This document shows positions 57,151 to 64,000 of a stretch of 64,000 nucleotides of DNA, one piece after another; positions within the stretch are counted from its first letter, which is position 1; each line of letters opens with the position of its first letter. Location of the stretch: positions 25,004,543 through 25,068,542 of the forward strand of contig NC_135048.1 in NCBI RefSeq assembly GCF_051014685.1, read 5' to 3'. Source of the stretch: Ptiloglossa arizonensis (Eukaryota > Arthropoda > Insecta > Hymenoptera > Colletidae). The translations under genes and the position numbers were made by a program. Below the pieces are notes generated by a model. The model was not told where the DNA came from. It ran no database searches and saw nothing but the letters and a program-made list of their open reading frames with translations.

Positions 57151-57972
57151 GCTTTACCACGATCGTTTTTGATACTCGCGCAACCTTCGGAGGGCCCGCG
57201 AGCGACCAACGTCGTTATTTTCGCCCGCGACGACCAAAGGGTGGAGGGGGGACGGTGTTGGACAGATTAGACGTATCGGTCGGCCGCTATCGGACCCGAT
57301 GGAATATTTTTCGTCGCGTATCCTCCCGTCGTGGGGAGATACCGGCTCGGTTCCCCGACGACCGGCATCCCCAGGAGAGAAAACAAAAGCGCAGTCGATG
57401 TCCGCGACCAACAAGGGAGTACGTGGAGGGGGAGCGGATAGATTCTCCGGTGTCGAGGGGGCAGAGAGAGCCGAGTTTTGCGAGCAAGAGGGGGGGATCG
57501 GAGGGGGCTGGTGGTAAGAAAAATAGGGAACGTCGGAGGATCGTGAGATAGGGAGAGAATTTCGTGGCGACGAAAAAAATCGGCGACAAAGCAGAAGAGA
57601 AGAGAGACGGAGAGTGTGTGCGTGTACGTGTACATGTATGTGTGTGTATACACATGTGTGCGCGCGTACGAAGAGAGAGAAGACGGCCGGAGAGATGCAA
57701 GGCGCGATGAGAAGGAGCGAACGTAGTAAAAGGAGGTGGAGCGGCGAAACGAGGGGTAGGGAGGGGCGGGGAGGGTAGGCGGTGGCGGAGGAGGGGAGGG
57801 GACGTTTAAAAGAACCTCAAAGAGCATAAAGACCAAGTGATAATCGGTCAGAGACCCTCTACCGGGGCCAGACGGCTATGCACTCGGTTGGAGTGCCAGA
57901 GCAGACAACGGACAGACGTACGGACGTGCACAGGGACGAACGGACAGACCGAAGCAACCAGAACACATTGTG
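57151..57972. other. GC-rich island with promoter-like end
   Basis: GC-rich with a purine-rich middle (57420-57740) and a GT/AC-rich run at 57605-57668. The final 170 bp hold TTTAAAAG (57805-57812) and GGTCAGAGACC (57847), which could be a TATA-like box and start region for the frame at 57973. Confidence 0.35.
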
Positions 57973-58320
57973 ATGGCCTGCGGCACAGGCCTGCTCTCTT
58001 TCCTCCTCTCGGTCCTCCCACCCTCCCTGGTTTCTCCTCCAGCGTCGCTCGACCCCCGTCGTACGTCCCGTTCCCTTCTGGTTCGCTGTTCTGGTACAGT
58101 CCAGGCCATTGCCATTCACCGGCGCTCGTCCCCGTCTCTCGTTTTCCAAGCCGTGGTCCTCTGCCTCCACTTCTTCGAAACTCGCGATCGTCTCTTTTCA
58201 CGCGTGGTCCCGGCACGGCCTCCTCGGCTCGTTTCTTCCTCGCCACTTTTTTCCCTCCCTCTTCTTTCACGTTTCGCCTCTCTCCGCTCTTATCTCTCGC
58301 GTCGTGCCCATATTTCATAA
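57973..58320 (+). CDS. Possible small secreted protein, low confidence
   Basis: ATG GCC in good context opens 115 codons to TAA. The N-terminus has Cys, a hydrophobic stretch (GLLSFLLSVLPPSLV) and a following PPAS that fits a signal peptide with a small-residue cleavage site. The rest is Arg/Ser/Leu-rich and low in acidic residues, more like translated GC-rich DNA than a folded protein. TATA-like TTTAAAAG lies 170 bp upstream. The minus strand is also open here for about 200 codons. I see no domain; it may be only the first exon or non-coding. Confidence 0.2.
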   Translation: MACGTGLLSFLLSVLPPSLVSPPASLDPRRTSRSLLVRCSGTVQAIAIHRRSSPSLVFQAVVLCLHFFETRDRLFSRVVPARPPRLVSSSPLFSLPLLSRFASLRSYLSRRAHIS

Positions 58321-58719
58321 ATAATAAAGCGAACACGGCCGAGTAACGCGCCGAACGGCTGAAAGCAAGACAACCCCACGGAGTGGCGGTGAAGGGAGGA
58401 GTGGGGAGGGGAGGGGGTGGGGAGCGGGGGCCCTCCCTCCGTCGCTGATTTTCATTTCTCACGGGCCCCGCGACCCGACCGGCTCGAGACGGGCCTCTGG
58501 ATGCTCGCGGTGGATTGCCCGCGGCTCTCGGCCGGCCCTCTACCGAGAAACCTGCGGGCTAACCTTCGCTAAACCGAACACAATCGATTTTCGAACCGAT
58601 TATAAAATTATTCCACGGGGAATGTTCGAGTTTGGGGAAAGTTTTTGATTTTCTGGACAGTTTTCCGAGGTGATTTGTTTCTTTGATTCGTTTTTAGGTC
58701 GGATATGTGGGTACGATTG
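58321..58719. other. GC-rich tail then AT-rich spacer
   Basis: AATAATAAAGC (58320) follows the candidate CDS and could act in polyadenylation. A GGGGAGGGGAGGGGGTGGGG run (about 58401-58420) has G-quadruplex potential. No gene. Confidence 0.4.
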
Positions 58720-59345
58720 TTGGAATGTAAATTGTGAAATTATTGAGAATGGAAGGTCATTTCGTTTTCCAAAATGGAGAATGTATAATTTAATAAAATA
58801 TTTACACGCTCTGAAACAATCGTGTAGGTACGATCTTTGCAATGTAAATTGTGAAATTATTGGGTCGTTCGGAAAGTCATTTCGTTTTCCAAAATGGAGA
58901 ATGTATAATTTAAGAAAATGTTTATACGCTCTAAAACAATCGTATAGGTACGATTGTTGCAATGTAAATTGTGAAATTATTGGGTCGTTTGGAAGGTCAT
59001 TTGGTTTTCCAAAATGGAGAATGTATAATTTAATAAAATGTTTATACGCTCTGAAACAATCGTGTAGGTACGATCTTTGCAATGTAAATTGTGAAATTAT
59101 TGGGTCGTTTGGAAGGTCATTTCGTTTTCCAAAATGGAGAATGTATAATTTAATAAAATATTTGTAGGCTCTGAAACAATCGTATAGGAACGATTGTTGC
59201 AATATAAATTGTGAAATTATTGGGTCGTTTGGAGAGTCATTTCCTTTTCCAAAATGGAGAATGTATAATTGAATAAAATGTTTATGCACTCTAAAGAATC
59301 GTGTTTTATTTTCACCAAAAAAAAAGGAATTGACTTTCTAAAAAA
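58720..59345. repeat. 120-bp satellite made from the mariner MITE
   Basis: Five copies at an exact 120-bp spacing (AAAATGGAGAATGTATAATT at 58771, 58891, 59011, 59131 and 59251). About 75 bp of each unit is the MITE of 6283-6407 in reverse orientation, from its TTGGG(C/T)(T/C)GTTCGGAAAGTCA end inward. The other 45 bp is flanking sequence (CAATCGTGTAGGTACGAT). Only the last copy continues through the rest of the MITE, to GACTTTCTA near 59340. As 120 is a multiple of three, both strands show open frames with a 40-residue period; these are not genes. Confidence 0.95.
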
Positions 59346-59843
59346 ATGAATATTCTAAACGAATATTCCTTCGATCAGATTATAACAATTTTAGGTCACT
59401 TTCGATAAGTGTTCTGATACTTCCAAACTTCAATCCTGAAATCCTGCTACAATCTTATAATTCCACGCGAGCGTTTTCTCACTGATTTTGCGATAGACCG
59501 TAAGGAAAATTTAAACAGCACAAATTGACGAGTAATTGCAAGGAGGAACGGAAGATACGTTTGTTTAAAATATGTATAGCTCGACAAGTTGGAGAACACC
59601 CCTGAGGGACTGAACGAAGAAGGTGTAGAGGTGGTAGAGGTGGTGGAGAAGAAACGTGGAGCCGCGTAGGCGACAGGTGTCATTTGTTTATGAGGAAACT
59701 ATAGCAGGCGAGGATCGTCGTTTCGTTGAAGAAGTTTTTTCACTTGCAGGAACGTTTGCTAAGTTACACAATTATACCACGCGTACGAAAAATGAAGTAA
59801 TGTTATTCGAGAAGAAGTTGCACGATTATATTCTACAATTGAA
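59346..59843. other. Unique sequence, no supported gene
   Basis: AT-rich then moderate GC, with GAGGTGGTAGAGGTGGTGGA repeats at 59628-59648. A 63-codon plus-strand frame ends at 59847 at the start of the next array. Confidence 0.4.
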
Positions 59844-60348
59844 ATAAAATATTGTTATTCGAACAAAATTGTAAGCTACGCAATTGTACTTTGCGCAAAA
59901 GAAATTAAATATTGTTGTTCGAAGAAAAATTGTAAGCTACACAATTATATTCTGCACAAAAAAATAAAATATTGTTACTCAGAAAAAATATTGTAAACTA
60001 CACAATTATACTCTGCGCAAAAAAAATAAATATTGTTATTCTAAGAAAAATTGTATGCTACACAATTACACTCTGCACAAAAAAATTAAATATTGTTACT
60101 CAGAAAAAATATTGTAAACTACACAATTATACTCTATCCCAAAAAAATTAAATATTGTTATTCGAAGAAAAATTGTAAGCTATACAATTATATTCTGTCC
60201 CCAATAAATAAAATATTGTAACTCGAAAAAAAAAGTTGTAAACTACACAACTATACTCTGCGCAAAAAAAAATTAGATATTGTTCGAAGAAAAAATTGCA
60301 AGCTGCACAATTGTGCTCTCCGTGAAAAGAAATGAAATAACGTTGTTC
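59844..60348. repeat. Tandem array, unit about 61 bp, about eight copies
   Basis: AAATATTGTTATTCGAAGAA and TAAGCTACACAATTATACTC recur near 59851, 59911, 59971, 60030, 60090, 60152, 60213 and 60278. The final copy (GAAATAACGTTGTTCG) runs straight into the poly-G tract. Confidence 0.95.
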
Positions 60349-60372
60349 GGGGGGGGGGGGGGGGGGGGGGGG
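60349..60372 (+). repeat. Poly-G run of 24
   Basis: Twenty-four uninterrupted G residues. It can form a G-quadruplex; it could also mark a difficult sequencing or gap-joining site. Confidence 0.95.
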
Positions 60373-60999
60373 AATTGTGTTTCAAAGCAGGCACCTACAC
60401 CTTCTCATGAATAAATGCATCCTTTGGTTTACTCTCGTTATTGCTTTCTTTTCGGTACTATACATGTTTACGCGACGCTGTAACGACCGGTGTCGGTACG
60501 ACTGAAAAATGGGCTTTAAAATATTTTCGCCCGTTGCAAAATAATTGCATACCCGTGGCCCCGCGACATGGGTAGCAAAGTGCAAATTGGCCCTCGGGCC
60601 AAAATGCGTTTGACATGCCTGGCTTAAACCCATTCAACGGAGCCGTGCGACTCGGTTGCTCGCTAGCGTGCGTGACTTCTCCTTTTTCGTCGGCCCGCGC
60701 CGTTTCTCCGCTCGTTCCGCGCGTCGACCGAGACGCGGGGCTTTCTCGAACGTCCAGTGTCTTTCCGCAAAACGCGCCGCCCTGTCCGAGAACGCGAGGA
60801 CCGAGCAGCCTTGATCGTCGCGCGCGAGAAGAATGTTTAAGGCCCTCTCGGTGAACGCGAACGCGAGCGCGTCCCGCGTGTTTCATGGAAACGTGAAACT
60901 TCTGGTCAATCCTTTCCTTTCCCGGGACAAAACTTTCATTTCGAACCATTTTATAGCGAGACAGGGCAGACTATACCGAAACTTTTTCGATATGGAGTG
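60373..60999. other. Moderate to GC-rich block, no supported gene
   Basis: Unique sequence, GC-rich at 60640-60860. Frames on both strands are anonymous. Confidence 0.4.
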
Positions 61000-61720
61000 G
61001 ATTGAAATAGAGACTCTTTCAGTTAGAGGCTCTTTCGATGTAGAGTAGATTATGTAGAAACACTTTCAATGTAGAGCAGGTTATATAGTAATACTTTGAA
61101 TGTAGAGTAGATTATATAGAAATACTTTGAATGTAGAGTAGATTATATAGAAATACTTTCAATGTAGAGTAGATTATATAGAAACATTTTCAATGTAGAG
61201 CACATTATATAGAAATACTTTCAATTTAGAGTAGATTATATAGAAATACTTTCAATGTAGAGCACATTATATAGAAATACTTTCAATTTAGAGTAGATTA
61301 TATAGAAACATTTTCAATATAGAGCAGATTATATAGTAATACTTTCAATATAGAGTAGATTATATAGAAATACTTTCAATGTAGAGCAGGTTATATAGTA
61401 ATACTTTCAATATAGAGTAGATTATATAGTAATACTTTCAATGTAGAGCAAATTATATAGGAACACTTTCAATATAGAGCAGGTTATATAGTAATACTTT
61501 CAATGTAGAATAGATTATATGGAAACACTTTCAACATTGAATAGATTATATAGAAGCACTTTCAATATAGAGTAGATTATATAGTAACACTTTCAATGTA
61601 GAGCAGATTATATAGAAACACTTTCAACATAGAATAGATTATATACAAGCACTTTCAATATAGAGCAGATTCTATAGAAACACTTCTAATATAGAGCAGA
61701 TTATATAGCATCTCTCTAAA
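61000..61720. repeat. About 31-bp minisatellite, about 22 copies
   Basis: Units of the type TAGAGTAGATTATATAGAAA plus TACTTTCAATG. The left edge grades from island sequence (GAGACTCTTTCAGTTAGAGG near 61010). Confidence 0.95.
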
Positions 61721-62150
61721 TACATCAATTTTTGCAAAGAAATAATCAACACCGATGCGATCTATTCAAAGATCGAATCCACTCCACTATCCGTATCGTT
61801 ATCGTCGATAATTCACATTCATCGTGATCTCTTTAACATCAAGTACAATTTATACACGTAGATAAATACAACCTGTTACACTCGTTGTACGAAATTAATA
61901 ACGGAAACACACATTTATCTAATGTCTTTGCTTCGAATTTAAAAAAAACAACTTTCGTACCACCGCTCGTAGAATCGTGCCCGATGTAAAATAACGTGTA
62001 TTAAATATCGAAACGTAATGTGTCGACTTCGTTAAAAAATTCCGATAAAACAAACGAAGCCACTGAAATTCGATTACTCGTTAACGACGATAATTTTTAA
62101 CGACGTCACGCTACCCGATACTTTTCATCGCGTTATTATTTTCCACGGGC
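61721..62150. other. AT-rich unique spacer
   Basis: No repeat and no gene. Confidence 0.45.
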
Positions 62151-63205
62151 GATTCGCGTTTCCTTTATCAACAGTCCGTCGTTTAGGCAGGTTTCGCAAC
62201 CTGCAACCTGTCGTAGCTGGGCCCTGCGTGACGCTGTCCCCGCGTTATGCCGCATTAGAAACGAGAGGAACCCGGTCGCGTCACGAATCTTTACCCGCTC
62301 GTCCTGTTATTATTCCGTCAAATACCAGAGGCAGCAAAGGGCGTGGAAGGGACGGGTCGGAGCGGCTCGGAGACGAGAAAAGAGGAGGGTACCTCCTCGC
62401 GGAGCGACCGGGAATTTTTGCGGCTGTTTTTTACAGTTACACCTGCCGCTCTCGAAGCACCGATCGCAAACGTCACGCACCGCGTCGTATCGCTTCGTAC
62501 TTCATGCGTGGAACATGAGGACGGGCCCTGCGTACGAATCGCGGGGAACGTGGGGTGCCGCCGGCAGCCATCGGGAGGGAGCATGGGGCAGAAAAAAAAG
62601 AAGAAGAGAAAGAAAAAAAAAGGAAAAAGAGCGAGTGAGTGAGCGAGAGAGAGTAAAGGAAGGGAAAAGAAAGAGAGAAAAGAGAAAAAAAAAACGAAAC
62701 GAGGAGAAAGAAAAAAAGAACGAAGAGGGCGGCTGAACCGTAGGGGGAGCCGAAAAGAGTAACCGGCGACTGCGAAAGGGAATATACTCGCGACGAACCC
62801 AGACGTACATACTCGCTCTTGAAGTTGTTCTTTCGAAGTCAATGAACTTGCCCGATTATGCGAAATCAGCCGCGGCGGCCACTCGCTCGCTCAAATATTC
62901 AATTAAACGGCCGGATGAAATTTATACGCGACCGGTGATCGGACGAAACTCTCCGGCACGAATCGCGAGTGCGCGTGCGCGCGCGCGCGCTCACGCATCG
63001 CGCGATATCGTTCGAAAAAGCTGAACAACAGTCGACGCTTTGATCCGCTTTCGCTTGTCTTCGCTGGACGGCTGCGACGGGACCGAGAAGAAGCTTTCCG
63101 GAGCATTGTCCGGAGAACGAATCGGTGCTGGGATTGTTCGAATATTTCGGAGGTGTCTAGCGTTAGGAATGAACTTCGAATATGCGCGAGTATTGGGACA
63201 CTATC
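62151..63205. other. GC-rich island with hairpin and purine tract
   Basis: Contains a 7-bp hairpin GCAGGTT-TCGC-AACCTGC (62187-62204), a purine-rich tract (62586-62735) and a conserved-looking stretch at 62850-62935 with ATATTCAATTAAACGGCC. Frames of 100-170 codons on both strands are not credible. Confidence 0.4.
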
Positions 63206-64000
63206 GTTATTTGAATATCCGGGGAGTTGTATACTCGAGTATTCGAATATCTGGGTAGTTGAATATTTGAGCACTCGAATATGTTAATAGTCGAATATTT
63301 AAGTATTCGAGTATTCGTGAGTATTTGAGTATTCGAATATCCGAGTAGTCGAACATTTGAGTATTCGAATATGTTAATAGTAGAACATTTAAGTATTCAA
63401 GTATGTGAGTACTCGTGAGTATTCGTGAGCATTTGAATATTTGAATATCTAAGTAATCGAACATTTGAGTATTCGAATATGTTAATAGTCGAACATGGTA
63501 GTATTCAAATATGTGAGTATTCGTGAGCATTCATGAGTATTTGATAATTCGAATATCCGAGTAGTCGAACATTTGAGTATTCGAATATGTTAATAGTAGA
63601 ACATTTAAATATTCAAGTATGTGAGTACTCGTGAGTATTCGTGAGCATTTGAATATTTGAATATCTAAGTAATCGAACATTTGAGTATTCGAATATGTTA
63701 ATAGTCGGACATGGTAGTATTCAAATATGTGAGTATTCGTAAGCATTCATGAGTATTTGATAATTCGAATATCCGAGTAATCGAATATTTAAGTATTCAA
63801 ATATCCGAGTAGTCGAACATTTGAGTATTCAAATATGTTAATAGTCGAACATTTAAGTATTCAAATATGTGAGTATTCGTGAGTATTCGTGAGTATTCCT
63901 AAGTATTTGAGTATTCGAGTATCATTATTGAAAAGCGTATTTCAATGCAACTGTTCGAATATCTGCCTAGTCAAAGACGCGAATATTCGAATACAATTAT
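63206..64000. repeat. ATTCGAATA-rich array with a 216-bp higher-order unit
   Basis: Degenerate units of 9-18 bp built on GAGTATTCGAATAT and palindromic ATTCGAAT. A block of 216 bp (about 63315-63530) is repeated almost exactly at about 63531-63746 and in part after that. The array reaches the window end. It begins from island-edge sequence (TATGCGCGAGTATTGGGACA). Confidence 0.95.

Noticed and set aside
58600..59289. 229- and 165-codon frames with a 40-residue repeat on opposite strands
   Set aside because: Produced by the exact 120-bp period of the MITE-derived satellite.
63207..63746. Two near-identical minus-strand frames rich in Tyr, Ile, Leu and Ser
   Set aside because: Translation of the ATTCGAATA array and its 216-bp duplication.
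1..64000. CRISPR array or other prokaryotic system
   Set aside because: No array has alternating conserved repeats and unique spacers; all are contiguous tandem units, and the window is eukaryotic in character.
1..64000. Telomeric TTAGG repeats or rDNA
   Set aside because: Neither was seen on either strand.

Overview
This is a eukaryotic, gene-poor window. It has no operons, ribosome binding sites, tRNA or rRNA genes that I could find. CpG is not depleted, GC content swings sharply over a few hundred bases, mariner-type inverted-repeat elements with TA target sites are present, and the only gene-like signals are single exons ending in consensus GT splice donors. Together these suggest an insect, most likely a hymenopteran (bee, wasp or ant). 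That assignment is inference; no protein here is diagnostic.

Layout. The window is a mosaic of two kinds of DNA. GC-rich, unique islands lie at about 0.65-1.5, 4.9-5.5, 8.6-9.2, 10.8-11.1, 12.6-13.1, 16.0-17.0, 18.1-18.6, 21.1-22.1, 23.9-25.5, 29.1-30.0, 30.9-31.8, 32.8-33.6, 37.0-41.1, 45.8-46.7, 47.6-50.9, 53.0-54.1, 55.5-58.6, 60.5-61.0 and 62.1-63.2 kb. Between them lie about 28 AT- or purine-rich tandem arrays which, by my block boundaries, make up roughly 38% of the window. Many arrays have units (or higher-order units) of about 145-203 bp. Several are visibly built from the last bases of the neighbouring island.

Mobile DNA. There is a 125-138 bp mariner-type MITE family (three intact copies and one fragment), a 120-bp satellite made from part of that MITE, a 928-bp element with CAGGGTGATTCAGA ends and TA duplications, two old dispersed repeat pairs (20.1/53.4 kb and 50.95/55.3 kb), and one compact TATA-to-AATAAA cassette that could be LTR-derived.

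Candidate coding exons, all tentative: minus strand 39263-40373 (hydrophobic leader, then a Thr/Pro/Gly-rich chain ending in GTGAGT); plus strand 21096-21346, 33365-33457, 49348-49480 and 57973-58320. None was assigned to a known family. The long open frames elsewhere are by-products of repeats and of GC-rich or purine-rich sequence. The islands may be exons, promoters or conserved regulatory DNA of one or more large genes whose introns carry the arrays; this cannot be decided without transcripts or a related genome.
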